Positions 23,786 to 33,544 of a stretch of DNA of 64,000 nucleotides are shown piece by piece. Below the pieces are notes generated by a model. It did no database searches. It saw nothing but the letters and a program-made list of their open reading frames with translations, and was not told the origin of the DNA. The position numbers were made by a program, and so were the translations under genes. Every line of letters begins with the position of its first letter. The first letter of the stretch is position 1. Source of the DNA: Chloroflexota bacterium (GTDB lineage: Bacteria > Chloroflexota > Limnocylindria > Limnocylindrales > CSP1-4); assembly GCA_947475545.1 (NCBI GenBank), contig CANJLL010000003.1, positions 62,001-126,000 of the forward strand. Reading direction: 5' to 3'.

Positions 23786-23956
23786 CTAGACCGAGTTTCC
23801 AACGGTGCGCAGGATCGCGGAGATCTGCGCGCCCAGGAAGAGGAGCGCAACGATGGCAACGATGGCGATCAGCGCGAGGATCAGGGCGTACTCAGCGAGA
23901 CCCTGGCCCTCCTCCTCGTGACGGAAGGAAGCGATAAGAGCAGAGAACATCGACAC
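23786..23956 (-). CDS. Flp/Fap-type class IVb pilin (flp1)
   Basis: VSMFSALIASFRHEEEGQGLAEYALILALIAIVAIVALLFLGAQISAILRTVGNSV; Flp motif GQGLAEYALI; SD GGAAAGGAGG upstream. Confidence 0.92.
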   Translation of the reverse strand: MSMFSALIASFRHEEEGQGLAEYALILALIAIVAIVALLFLGAQISAILRTVGNSV

Positions 23957-23984
23957 TTGTAAGGTACCTCCTTTCCTCCAGAGT

Positions 23985-24002
23985 CCCCTGCGCCAGCAGG
24001 GG
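23985..24002 (-). promoter_or_regulatory. Hairpin in the 5' leader of flp1
   Basis: CCCCTG-CGCCAG-CAGGGG, just upstream of the flp1 Shine-Dalgarno. Confidence 0.45.
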
Positions 24003-24113
24003 CCCAACGAGCGTGGCAGTTGCCTCATCGGGTGTCAACTGTCCGACTCGTCACGTCGTCCGCCGGACGACGCCAGGTGTAGCTGGTTGTCGGCTTTGGG
24101 GCCCAGCCCGATG

Positions 24114-24143
24114 GGACCGGCAGCCGGTCCGACAGGCCGGCTG
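24114..24143 (-). promoter_or_regulatory. Two overlapping, mutually exclusive hairpins between flp2 and flp1
   Basis: GGACCGG-CAG-CCGGTCC (24114-24130) and CAGCCGG-TCCGACAGG-CCGGCTG (24121-24143) share bases. Confidence 0.5.
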
Positions 24144-24148
24144 GTCAG

Positions 24149-24319
24149 CTAGACCGAGGTGCCAACGGTGTTGAGGATGCCGGAGACCTGGCCGCCCAGG
24201 AAGAGCAGCGCGACGATGGCGACGATGGCGATGAGCGCGAGGATCAGCGCGTACTCGGCCAGACCCTGACCCTCTTCGTTCTGACGGAGGGAACCAAAGA
24301 GCGACGTGGTGAGTGCCAT
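24149..24319 (-). CDS. Flp/Fap-type class IVb pilin (flp2); absent from the supplied ORF track
   Basis: Hand translation: MALTTSLFGSLRQNEEGQGLAEYALILALIAIVAIVALLFLGGQVSGILNTVGTSV*, 56 aa; closely related to flp1. Confidence 0.93.
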   Translation of the reverse strand: MALTTSLFGSLRQNEEGQGLAEYALILALIAIVAIVALLFLGGQVSGILNTVGTSV

Positions 24320-24602
24320 CTCGAGGATCTCCAGTTACGAAGTCGATCCGATAAGCCGGATGTCGAGTTGAACTCTAGGAAGTCTTCCCGGGATGGTCAG
24401 TAGCGCAATAGTCCTAACCCCTGCCCACGACCGTCGGGGTAGGCTCACCGGGGGGCACCGAAGGTGTGGACAAGTACGGACGGGTAGGGATCCAGGACCT
24501 CTGCGGCCAACCGGGGTGATCGGCGCGTTCCGGCGCCGACGAGTGCCCACATGCCCGGTCGTGGCGAATCAATCTCGGGCTGGCGGCGAAGAGATCCTCG
24601 CC

Positions 24603-25835
24603 TCAGCGGCCGGAGAGGGCGGCCAGGTCGGCGCTGACCACCAGCGTGCCGCCACCATCCTCCAGGCGGACCTCGATCCCCAGCCCGGCGGCCCGGAACT
24701 GGACCTCCCGCCATGCCGCATCCGGCAGCGTGGCGATGTGCGCGATGCGCGCCGTCTCCGCGGCCGCGGCTTCGTCATCGCGCCGCTGCGCGATCATGGC
24801 GGCCAGGGCCGGCGGAAGATCCTCATCGGTGGGCGCGCCCGGTCGGACGGCATTGGCCGCGACGGCCACGGTCCCTTCCTCCCCGATCCGGCCGGCCGTG
24901 ACACGCGCATCCAGCTGACCCGACCATTCGAGCCGGAGCTGGATCTGTTCGGGACGCAGGGTGAGGTAGGCCGCCAGCGCGTCATCGAAGAGACGGAAGA
25001 GCGCGCTCTCGACGTCGGTCGGCAGGCGCTGGTCCATGCCGAATGATTCGAACCCGACCGGGACGTTCGCCCGTCGGCCGCGGTCGCGGGCGGCACCACG
25101 CAGCGTGGGCACCAGGCCCAGGTCGTCGAGGACCATGGGCCGGACGTCGCTGATGAACGCCTTGGTCGCGTCCAGGGTCCGCTGGACCATGGCGATCAGC
25201 TGGCGGACCTCCTCGCGTGCCTCGAGTGGGTCGCGGGCCGCGACGCGCTCCACGATCTGTGCCTGGAGCACGATGTTGGTGAGGCTCTGGGCCGGGCCGT
25301 CGTGCATGGCCCGCGCGATCCCGCGGCGGAGCTGTTCCTGGGCCGCGAGCGCCACCCGCGCCGATTCGCGGTCGATGGCGTCCCGCCCATCCGCGCCCTT
25401 GCCCGCACCCGCAAGCCCGCCACCGGTTGCGCGCTTGCGGGCGGCGGCGCCCGGGACGAGTGCCGCGAGCACCGGTGAATCGCCGGCTGCGTCCTGACCC
25501 TGCGGGAGGCCCAGGTACAGGGCCAGCGCCTCGCGATAACGGGCCAGCACCTTGCGCTTGCCCGCCAGGACGTCGACCTGCGCCTCCATCACGCCGGCCC
25601 GGCGGGTGAGCGTGACCAGGGCAGCGGCCTGCTCCACGAGTCCGGCCGGGGGCTCGCCGATGTTCCGGGCGCCCTGCAGCCGGTCGGCCGCCGCCGAACG
25701 CTTCTGCTCGTGGCGATCGGCCTCGGTCGTGGCCTGCGTGATGAGGAGATCGATCTCCGCGAGCTCGGCGTCGAGGGCAGCCAGGTCGGCGGCCAGCCGG
25801 GCAGGGAGGCCGCCCATGGTGTTGCCCGGGGACAT
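24603..25835 (-). CDS. HisKA_3-type histidine kinase-like protein with degenerate ATPase domain
   Basis: H-box ARAMHDGPAQSLTNIVLQAQ; recognisable N-box and DxGxG motifs not found; TGATG overlap with response regulator gene. Confidence 0.75.
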   Translation of the reverse strand: MSPGNTMGGLPARLAADLAALDAELAEIDLLITQATTEADRHEQKRSAAADRLQGARNIGEPPAGLVEQAAALVTLTRRAGVMEAQVDVLAGKRKVLARYREALALYLGLPQGQDAAGDSPVLAALVPGAAARKRATGGGLAGAGKGADGRDAIDRESARVALAAQEQLRRGIARAMHDGPAQSLTNIVLQAQIVERVAARDPLEAREEVRQLIAMVQRTLDATKAFISDVRPMVLDDLGLVPTLRGAARDRGRRANVPVGFESFGMDQRLPTDVESALFRLFDDALAAYLTLRPEQIQLRLEWSGQLDARVTAGRIGEEGTVAVAANAVRPGAPTDEDLPPALAAMIAQRRDDEAAAAETARIAHIATLPDAAWREVQFRAAGLGIEVRLEDGGGTLVVSADLAALSGR

Positions 25836-26572
25836 CAGTCCTCCGGCATCCGGATCCAGCCCTGGCGCATCGCGTACACGACGGCCTGGGTCCGGTCGTT
25901 GACCGAGAGCTTCCGGAGGATGGAGCTCATGTGGTTCTTGACCGTCTGCTCGCTGATGCTCAGCGCGTAGGCGACCTGTTTGTTGGTCATGCCCTGGGCG
26001 ATGTTGTCCAGGATCTGGACCTCGCGCGGGGAGAGCGGCGCGAAGATCGGCGCCGCCTCCTGGCCATAGACGGCCAGCTCGCGGAACTCCTTGAGGACCC
26101 GCGATGCGACGGACGGCTTGGTGAAGACCTCGTCGTTGATCAGGTACTCACCCGCGACGACGCGCCGGATGGTGGTGACGAGGTCGGCCGGGCTGACATC
26201 CTTGAGGATGAAGGCTGCCGCGCCCGCCTTGATCGCGCCGAACAGGTCGTCCTCGTCCTCCGCGGCCGAGAGCACGATGATGCCGCACGATGGCAGCTCG
26301 CGCTTGATCTTCTGGGTGGTCTCGATCCCGCCGGGAGCCGGCAGCGAGGTGTCCATCAGGATGATATCGGGGGAGGTCTCGAGGGCGATATCGATCGCCG
26401 ACCGGCTGTCGTCCGCCTCGCCCGCGATCTCGAAGTCCGCCTCGCGGCCCAGGATGTTGGCGATGCCGAGGCGGAAGAGGACGTGGTCGTCAACGATCAG
26501 GATCCGTACCTTCTCGTCGGCGGGGCGCCGCTCGCCGCGGCGCCGCTCTCCGCTGTTCTCCGTCGCGCTCAT
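25835..26572 (-). CDS. NarL/LuxR-family response regulator
   Basis: ILIVDDHVLFRLGIANIL…DIILMDTSLP; LSPREVQILDNIAQGMTNKQVAYALSISEQTVKNHMSSILRKL. Confidence 0.95.
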   Translation of the reverse strand: MSATENSGERRRGERRPADEKVRILIVDDHVLFRLGIANILGREADFEIAGEADDSRSAIDIALETSPDIILMDTSLPAPGGIETTQKIKRELPSCGIIVLSAAEDEDDLFGAIKAGAAAFILKDVSPADLVTTIRRVVAGEYLINDEVFTKPSVASRVLKEFRELAVYGQEAAPIFAPLSPREVQILDNIAQGMTNKQVAYALSISEQTVKNHMSSILRKLSVNDRTQAVVYAMRQGWIRMPED

Positions 26573-27624
26573 CTGCTCTCCTTTGCGGACACCGGGATGA
26601 TCAGGATTATCGTCGTGCCGCCGTTGGGTTCGGATCGTACTTCGAATCGCGCACCGATTAACCCTGCGCGTTCACGCATGAATTGCAAGCCGAAATTGCG
26701 GCGCCCCCGGGCGACGACGGCCCCGAGGTCGAAGCCGCGGCCGTCGTCCTGGACCGCCAGCTGCCAGCCCTCATCCGTGAGCAGCGTTGCCACGGTGGCG
26801 TGGGCCGCCATCGAGTGCTTTCGGACGTTCTGCAAGGCCTCCTGCGCCACCCGCAGCACCACGGTCTGCTCCGCCTCGCCCAGCCGGCCAGCCGAGGCCG
26901 CCAACTCCATGGTGATCTCCACGCCGGACAGCGCGGTGATGTGCTCCGCGGTATCGCGGATCGCGCCTTCCAGTCCCAGCTGGTCCAGGAGCGGCGGGCG
27001 CAGCTGGCTGATGTAGCTCCGGACGTCGCTCAGCTCGCGCCTGAGCAGCTCGCCCATGTAGTGCAGCTCCGAGCGTGCCACGTCGATGTCCTGGTCCAAA
27101 ACGCGCTGCACGTACTGCACCTGGAAGATCGCGTTGGTCAGCGACTGGGCCGGGCCGTCATGGATCTCCTGGGCCAGCCGTGAACGCTCCGCCTCCTGCG
27201 CCTCGACGATCCGCATCTGAAGGGCCGTCGTCGTCGCGGGGCTGGACGGGTCCATCACCAGGCTTCCGTCGTTACGGGCGAGGAAGAGCCAGGTGGTCTC
27301 CAGGTTGTCGAGCGCCAGGTTGAGCCGGGACAGCTCAGCTCGGTGGCGGCCCAGCTCGGTCTCGGTCACCTCCAGTCGGGCGCGCAGCTCGCGCAGGCGG
27401 GCCGCATCCGCGGGTGATCCGTCGTCACGCGCGTGGAGCTCCAGCTCATCGAGCTCGGTGCGCAGGATCCGCCAGTCCGCCTGTTCGCCCAGGTAGGCCT
27501 CGCGGTAGCGCTCGCGGGCGGCGCGCAGGGTGTTGGCGCTGGTGCCGATGGCCGCGGTCGCCTCGGCGAGCGGCACATCGAATCCGCCCGCGCGCGGGAA
27601 ACCGCTGGAGCCAGGTGCATCCAT
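26569..27624 (-). CDS. Cytosolic HisKA_3-type sensor histidine kinase
   Basis: EERSRLAQEIHDGPAQSLTNAIFQ region; VVLRVAQEALQNVRKHS; VQDDGRGFDL; ATGA overlap with response regulator. Confidence 0.92.
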   Translation of the reverse strand: MDAPGSSGFPRAGGFDVPLAEATAAIGTSANTLRAARERYREAYLGEQADWRILRTELDELELHARDDGSPADAARLRELRARLEVTETELGRHRAELSRLNLALDNLETTWLFLARNDGSLVMDPSSPATTTALQMRIVEAQEAERSRLAQEIHDGPAQSLTNAIFQVQYVQRVLDQDIDVARSELHYMGELLRRELSDVRSYISQLRPPLLDQLGLEGAIRDTAEHITALSGVEITMELAASAGRLGEAEQTVVLRVAQEALQNVRKHSMAAHATVATLLTDEGWQLAVQDDGRGFDLGAVVARGRRNFGLQFMRERAGLIGARFEVRSEPNGGTTIILIIPVSAKESR

Positions 27625-27647
27625 GGTGGGCCAAGTATACGAGCCGC

Positions 27648-29297
27648 TCATGGGCAGGAAATCCGGTACAAGCGTGTCGACTCGAGGGCCCGAATGGCTC
27701 CCAGGCCCGTGGAGGCCGGGAGGGAGACCGGCTGGAAGCAGGCGGAACCGGGCAGGCCCTGGGCCAGGATCGACGGCCAGCGTCCCGAATCGATCCGGTC
27801 GTCCACGATGAGGAGTCGGGTCCCGGGGAAGCGGGCGGCCAGGTCCAGGACGCTCGAGGGTTGCTCGTTGGGCAGGGCCAGGCCGTGCCTGCCCGTCTCC
27901 TCGGCCAGCCAGATCGGGAAGTCCGTGATGACGGGCCCACCGGCGGGGTCCAGGTCGGCGAGGACCGTTCGGAGCGCGGCGTACTTGCCGGCGGCCTCGC
28001 GGCCCGTCTCCCCGAACGCCGGGAGCAGCGCCAGCGTGAAGAGGAGCCCCGCCGCGACTCCCAGCGATGGTCCCAGCCACGCCGTCGGGTTGGACCAGCC
28101 CCGCCGCCGGCCGACCGCGGCGATGGCGGAGTCGAGCGCCGTGAGGCAGCCGATGATCAGCAGGACGTGCACCGGACCCGCGGCGTGGAGGAAGGTGCCC
28201 CACGTTGTCGCGACCGGGAACAGCAGGGTGGTGGCGGTGAACGTCACGCCGGCCAGGAGCACCAGCGGCCGGAGCGCCCGGGCGCGCGCCACCGCGGCCA
28301 GGCCCGCGAGGCCGATGAGCGACATGGGCATCCCCGGCAGGAGCAGGACGCTGAAGAGGTTGTGGCCGAGGCCCACGAGGCGGGTCCCGACCCAGGCTCC
28401 CGGACCCGCGGCGAGGTAACGAGCGAGCGTGGGAGGCTCCTGCCAGGCGAAGATGTCCCGCCCGTCGAGCGACAGCGCGTTGGCCAGCGCCTGGCCGGGC
28501 AGCGGGTTGCCGAAGACCAGCCAGTCGCGGGCGGCCCACGGCGCGAACACGACCAGCGCCACGGCTCCAACCACGCCCACCAGGCGCACGCGCTCGGCCA
28601 TCGTCCCCGGGCGGCCGGCGACCGCGACCACCCAGCCGAGTGCCAGCCAGGCGGCCTCGTTCCGCGCGAGCGCAGCCACCCCCATGAGCAGGCCGAGGCT
28701 CACCAGCATGCGCAGGCTGGGTCGTGCGATCCGCGTGGCCCGTGCCACGACGAGGCACGTCGCCAGGGCCAGCGTCGCGAACGGCATGGTGGAATCCGGC
28801 AGGCCGGAATGCAGGACCAGCGGCAGGTAGACGGCGCAGACGAGGCCGCTCCCGAGCGCGATGCTGCGCCCACGCCCGGCCGGCAACCGCCGCTCCAGCG
28901 CGAGATCGGCGCCGAGGCGCCAGGCCAGCACGGGCACGAGCGAGCCCACGATCACCGCGCTCCACTGCGCCGCGGAGAAAGAGCTCCCGAGCAGGGCCAT
29001 CGGGATGGCGGCAAGGAGCGTGGGCAGCGGCAGCCACACCTCGAAGGCCGGGCGCGGGAAGACCAGCGGCGGGGTCGTGTAGCTCCACAGCGCATCGGAG
29101 ACCAGCCCGTGGCCAGCCAGCAGGTTGCGCGCCACCCCGACGTAGTAGGCGGTGTCTTCGGGGGCGGGGAACGTGATCATTGACGCCGCACAGATCCGGA
29201 CAAGGAGCGCCGTCGCCAGGACCCCCAGGGCGGACAGGATGGCCTCCCGGCGGCTCGGAGCCCAGGCGGGCACGGGCCGCGATTGGCGGCGTGTCAC
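27648..29297 (-). CDS. GT-C type membrane glycosyltransferase
   Basis: Multi-TM; ITFPAPEDTAYYVGVARNLLAGHGLVSDALWSYTTPP; GTGA overlap with upstream gene. Confidence 0.75.
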   Translation of the reverse strand: MTRRQSRPVPAWAPSRREAILSALGVLATALLVRICAASMITFPAPEDTAYYVGVARNLLAGHGLVSDALWSYTTPPLVFPRPAFEVWLPLPTLLAAIPMALLGSSFSAAQWSAVIVGSLVPVLAWRLGADLALERRLPAGRGRSIALGSGLVCAVYLPLVLHSGLPDSTMPFATLALATCLVVARATRIARPSLRMLVSLGLLMGVAALARNEAAWLALGWVVAVAGRPGTMAERVRLVGVVGAVALVVFAPWAARDWLVFGNPLPGQALANALSLDGRDIFAWQEPPTLARYLAAGPGAWVGTRLVGLGHNLFSVLLLPGMPMSLIGLAGLAAVARARALRPLVLLAGVTFTATTLLFPVATTWGTFLHAAGPVHVLLIIGCLTALDSAIAAVGRRRGWSNPTAWLGPSLGVAAGLLFTLALLPAFGETGREAAGKYAALRTVLADLDPAGGPVITDFPIWLAEETGRHGLALPNEQPSSVLDLAARFPGTRLLIVDDRIDSGRWPSILAQGLPGSACFQPVSLPASTGLGAIRALESTRLYRISCP

Positions 29298-31090
29298 GGG
29301 GCGCACCGGGTGTCGGCGATCGTCGTGCAGACCGGGAAGAGGACCAGCGCGCGGGTCCCGCCTGCCGTTCCACCTGTTGCCCCACCTGCCGGACCGACCC
29401 CGTAGCTCCACGCGGCCGCGCCGACCCAACTGGGACGCGTCTCGCCGCGCAGGATGGGCCGGAGCGCCGCAACCGGCCCATCGGACTCGGCCGGGCCGGC
29501 TTCCAGCACCAGCCAGCGGATCCCGTAGGCCCGCGCGACCGCCTGGATGGTGTCGATGGGGTCGTTGGGCGTCACCACGCCCGGTCGGCCCGTCCAGTAC
29601 TTGAGCCCGGCGGCGTCCAGCGACATGATCCGGTCGTCGGCCGGCACGCCCCGCTGATCCAGCTCGGCGGCGAGGGCGACCCGCGGCGCTCGGACCCGGT
29701 CCCATCCAGCGATCACTGGTCCGGCGTACAGGAAGGCGGTGCCCAGCGTGAAGGCCACCGCGACGCCCACGAAGAGCCGGATCGGGAGCCCGTCCCGGCC
29801 GCCGGCGGTCCCGCCACCATCGCCGCCGCCGGGCCCCACCAGGCCGGCACCATCCCCGGTCGGGCCGGACGCGCGCGCTCGACCGCGTCCCAGGGCCAAG
29901 GCCCCGGCCAGCGCGGCCACGCCCTCGAGCGCAAGGATGTAGGTGTGGGGCACGAGTCCGATCGCGGAGTGCACCAGTGCCCCGCCCGGGATATGGGCCG
30001 GGTAGAGGAGGGCCGCGCCCAGGACCACGACCGGGGCGTAGGCCAGCCACGGCACGAAGTCGGGCGACCGCCGGCGGGCCACGATCCCCACCAGCAGCGG
30101 CGGGACCAGCACCAACGAGCAGGCGACCACCGAGAAGATCAGGAGGGCCTGGCCCAGCCCCAGCAGCCGGCTCGCCAGGATCGTGCCCAGGCCCTGGGCC
30201 AGGAAGCGGTCCAGCGACGGCTGCGCCGTGATCGAGTCCCACTCGTCGATGGAGCGGATCCAGAGCGCCGCCCCGGACGCGGCCGTAGGCGAGATGGAGC
30301 CGAAGACGGTCAGTTGGCGGGCCCACCACGGGCCGATGGCGAGCAGGAAGAGCATGGCGGCCGCGACCGCGGCCCAGATCGCGATCGGCGGCCGGACCTC
30401 CGCGACGACCCAGGCCCGTGACCCGCTCCGCCGCCGCAGCCAGCGGATGCGGTCGCCCAGCCAGATGAGGCCGATGGCGCCGGCCAGGAGCACGCCGTCG
30501 TTGCGGGCGAGGGCGGCGAGACCCGCCAGGAGACCGGCCAGCGCGAACGAGCGGCCAGAGCCCTTCAGGCCTCGGCCGACCATCCAGAGCGTCGCCGCCA
30601 CCAGGGGCAGGAGGATGGCCAGGTTCTCGGGCTGGGCCATGAACACCGCGCCCGCCGCGGGCGCGGCGGCGAGCAGGCCGGCCCCCAGCGCCACCGTGGG
30701 CCGGGAACCCGCGTCGCGGGCGATGAGCCAGGTCAGGGGCGCGGCGAGCGACCCGAGCAGCGCGGACGGCAGCGTCGACGCGAACGCCGTGGGCCCCAGC
30801 AGCCAGATGAACGGGACCTGGACCAGCGAGGCCAGGGGGAGCCAGTGCCCGTTCGAGGGGATGGGCAGGGTCGGGTTTGCCGGGAGACGGTTACCCACCT
30901 CGGCGAAGATCCAGATGACGTCCGTGGTGAAGCCGTGCCCGGCGGCCAGCGACCTCGCCACATCCACGTAATACGAGGAATCCGGGTAGGCAGGATCCGG
31001 GAATGCCGCAATCAGCCCGCCTCGGACGGCGAGCGCGACGAGATAGAGCAGGATCGGTGTCCGCACGCCGGGAAGGTAGCACCCGCCCAC
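29294..31090 (-). CDS. GT-C type membrane glycosyltransferase
   Basis: Multi-TM; FPDPAYPDSSYYVDVARSLAAGHGFTTDVIWIF; similar layout to downstream neighbour. Confidence 0.75.
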   Translation of the reverse strand: MGGCYLPGVRTPILLYLVALAVRGGLIAAFPDPAYPDSSYYVDVARSLAAGHGFTTDVIWIFAEVGNRLPANPTLPIPSNGHWLPLASLVQVPFIWLLGPTAFASTLPSALLGSLAAPLTWLIARDAGSRPTVALGAGLLAAAPAAGAVFMAQPENLAILLPLVAATLWMVGRGLKGSGRSFALAGLLAGLAALARNDGVLLAGAIGLIWLGDRIRWLRRRSGSRAWVVAEVRPPIAIWAAVAAAMLFLLAIGPWWARQLTVFGSISPTAASGAALWIRSIDEWDSITAQPSLDRFLAQGLGTILASRLLGLGQALLIFSVVACSLVLVPPLLVGIVARRRSPDFVPWLAYAPVVVLGAALLYPAHIPGGALVHSAIGLVPHTYILALEGVAALAGALALGRGRARASGPTGDGAGLVGPGGGDGGGTAGGRDGLPIRLFVGVAVAFTLGTAFLYAGPVIAGWDRVRAPRVALAAELDQRGVPADDRIMSLDAAGLKYWTGRPGVVTPNDPIDTIQAVARAYGIRWLVLEAGPAESDGPVAALRPILRGETRPSWVGAAAWSYGVGPAGGATGGTAGGTRALVLFPVCTTIADTRCAP

Positions 31091-31161
31091 CGGCCGGGGA
31101 TTGGTACGGATGCCGCAACCATGGTGACGTTGGGTTGGGGAAGGGGCCCTGGCGGCTGGCT

Positions 31162-33513
31162 ATGATGGCCCGGATGTCGTCGAGCGCCCGCCTGCTGGCC
31201 TGGAGCGTCCTGCTGGTCGCAGTCGCCCTGCTGTTCACCGCCACCGGGCAGTACGACTCGATGGGCACCATCCAGAGCCGCTTCCTGAACCAGGGGATGG
31301 TGGTCCTGGTCCTCGGCACCTGGTTGGTCGGCGCGCTCTTTCGGCCCGCGTGGCGACCCGTCACGCCGCTCCTCCTGCCGCTCGCCCTCGCCTGTGCTGC
31401 CTACACCCTCTCGGCGCTGGGCTCGCAGCGTCCGCGCCTGAGCCTCGAGCCGCTCCTCGGCGGCCTGTCGATCGCCCTCGCCTACCTCTTCCTGGTCACG
31501 CTGCTGCGCGACCGGTGGTTCCGCCCGAGGGTCGGTGCCCTCGTCGTGATCGTGGCGATCGCCATCACGGCCGCCTACCTCGCCAACGTCGGATTCGAGT
31601 GGGCGGTCTTCTATCGCCTCACCGGTCGGCTCAGCCTGCCGCCCCTCCGCCCGTCGTGGGTGGACCTCAACCTGGGGTCCCCCAACTTGATCGCGACGGT
31701 GCTCCTCATCGTGGGCCCCCTGGCCGTGGCCACGCTCCGGCGCCGCAGCGGCCGGACCTGGGTCGCGGCCGTGCTCGGCGGCCTGGCGTTCGCCGCCATC
31801 TTCATCACCGGATCGCGCGGCGCCTACATCGGGGTGGTGCTGGCGGCGGTGGTCGCGCTGGCGCTGCTCACGGCGCGGGTCGGCGGGCGGCGGGGCCTGC
31901 GGCCGGCGGTGCTGACGGATGCGATCCGCCGCCGACCGTTCCTCCTGGTGCCGGCCCTGCTCGCCATCGCGCTGGCGCTGGCCGTGGCGCCCCTCGTCGC
32001 CATCCGGTTCGCCCAGGGCGGGGATTCGCTCCGCCTGGACCTGTGGCGGTCCGCGCTGACCATCCTTGCGGCTCACCCGCTCCTCGGGGGCGGCCCCGGG
32101 ACCTGGGTGCAGCTCAAGGTGGAGGCCAATCCCGACGGAGCGGCGAACCTGATCCTCCCCCACGCGCACGACCTGTACGTCCAGGTCGCCGCGGAGCTGG
32201 GGATCGCCGGCGTCCTGGCCCTTGGGCTCCTGGCCCTCGCCGTCGCCGGCCGGCTCTGGTCCGGGCTGCGCACGGGCGGCGACCTCCATGCCATCGCCGT
32301 TGCCGCCGGGCTCGCCGGGCTGCTGGGCCAGTCGCTCGTGGACAACCTCGTCAACCTGCCGTTCATCTGCGCCCTGCTCCTGATCGTGGTCGCGTGGGTG
32401 GATTCGGGCCTGGCGCCGACCGAGGAGGACGCCACGCCGACGGTTGTCGGGTCGGCACCGCCGGCCCGTCGGCGAGTCACGCTTGCGGCGGCCACGGCCC
32501 GCCTGGAGGCCGTCTCGTCTCGCCTGGCCCTCCCGGTGGTCGCCCTGTCGCTCGCCGCGCTCCTCGTCTCGCTGCCGACGCTCGTGCGCACCGACGCCGC
32601 AGTGCTCGCCCAGGTCAGCGGCAACGCCGCCGACCCGCGGGACCCGGCCGCCGCGCTGGCCTGGTATGACGAGGCCCTCGCCCTCGATCCCGACGTCACG
32701 CTGTACACGATCCAGCGAGCCCGGGAGCTGGCCCGCCTCGGCCGCGCCGCCGAGGCCCGCGCGGAGCTGGCACGGGCCGTCCTCCTGGATCCGGTCGGGA
32801 TCAACCTGGTGGACCTGGCGCTCCTGGACGTGGCGGTCGGCGATCCCACGGCGGCCCTCGACCACGTTCGGCTGGCCGTCCGCCGGGCGCCCAGGGACCT
32901 CGCCGTCGGCCTCAACGCCGGATTGCTCGCGGCGCGCCTGGGCGACGCCCAGCTCGCGCTCGACCAGCTTGCGTCGGCGGTCTCGCTGCGACCGTCGATG
33001 GCCGGCCTGGCGATCCTTGACGGCGTTCCCGGGGTGAGCCACGCCGCCATCCTGGCGCGTGCCCGGACCCTGGTCGGACCGGGACAGGCGGCGCTCATCA
33101 CCGCCTACGCGGGGGACCCGCTGGCCGCCCGCCGTGAGTTGGAGGCCCTACCCCCGTCGCCCGCGACCAGCGTGCTCATCGCGGGCTGCGCCTGGCTGGG
33201 CGGCGATGCGGCGTCCGCGGTCGTGAGCCTGGAGGCGATCGTCGCGGCGAACCCGCTCGACTATGTGGCGGGCGCCTGGCTGACGACGATCCTGCGCTCC
33301 ACCGGGGACCCGCTCGCGGGCCGCTACGGTCGGCTGGCTCGCATGGTCCAGGGCGACGCCTGGCCCGGGATCGCCACGGATCTCACGGCACGTGTGGCCG
33401 AGCCGGGTGACTTCGCCTGGGCGCTGCCGTCGGACTACCCCTGGGCGGTCTACATCCGGGAGTACGGCGACCTGGTGGTCCCGGGTCTCATCCTGATCGT
33501 CCCGGCGGTCTGA
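31162..33513 (+). CDS. O-antigen ligase-like (Wzy_C) membrane protein with C-terminal TPR-like region
   Basis: FITGSRGAYIGVVLA; HPLLGGGPGTWVQL…PHAHDLYVQVAAELGIAGVLAL; C-terminal alpha-repeat sequence. Confidence 0.82.
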   Translation: MMARMSSSARLLAWSVLLVAVALLFTATGQYDSMGTIQSRFLNQGMVVLVLGTWLVGALFRPAWRPVTPLLLPLALACAAYTLSALGSQRPRLSLEPLLGGLSIALAYLFLVTLLRDRWFRPRVGALVVIVAIAITAAYLANVGFEWAVFYRLTGRLSLPPLRPSWVDLNLGSPNLIATVLLIVGPLAVATLRRRSGRTWVAAVLGGLAFAAIFITGSRGAYIGVVLAAVVALALLTARVGGRRGLRPAVLTDAIRRRPFLLVPALLAIALALAVAPLVAIRFAQGGDSLRLDLWRSALTILAAHPLLGGGPGTWVQLKVEANPDGAANLILPHAHDLYVQVAAELGIAGVLALGLLALAVAGRLWSGLRTGGDLHAIAVAAGLAGLLGQSLVDNLVNLPFICALLLIVVAWVDSGLAPTEEDATPTVVGSAPPARRRVTLAAATARLEAVSSRLALPVVALSLAALLVSLPTLVRTDAAVLAQVSGNAADPRDPAAALAWYDEALALDPDVTLYTIQRARELARLGRAAEARAELARAVLLDPVGINLVDLALLDVAVGDPTAALDHVRLAVRRAPRDLAVGLNAGLLAARLGDAQLALDQLASAVSLRPSMAGLAILDGVPGVSHAAILARARTLVGPGQAALITAYAGDPLAARRELEALPPSPATSVLIAGCAWLGGDAASAVVSLEAIVAANPLDYVAGAWLTTILRSTGDPLAGRYGRLARMVQGDAWPGIATDLTARVAEPGDFAWALPSDYPWAVYIREYGDLVVPGLILIVPAV

Positions 33514-33544
33514 CCGCGCCTCCCGGCATCGCCAGGACGCGGGC

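Noticed and set aside
27625-29481. N-terminal extension of the 970-aa ORF ending at 26569
   Set aside because: Out-of-frame shadow of the adjacent glycosyltransferase; the real kinase starts at 27624 (MDAPGSSGFPRAGG).
31012-33042. 676-aa ORF antisense to the O-antigen-ligase-like gene
   Set aside because: Arg/Gln/Gly/Asp-rich shadow translation; the plus strand has a clear membrane-protein CDS.
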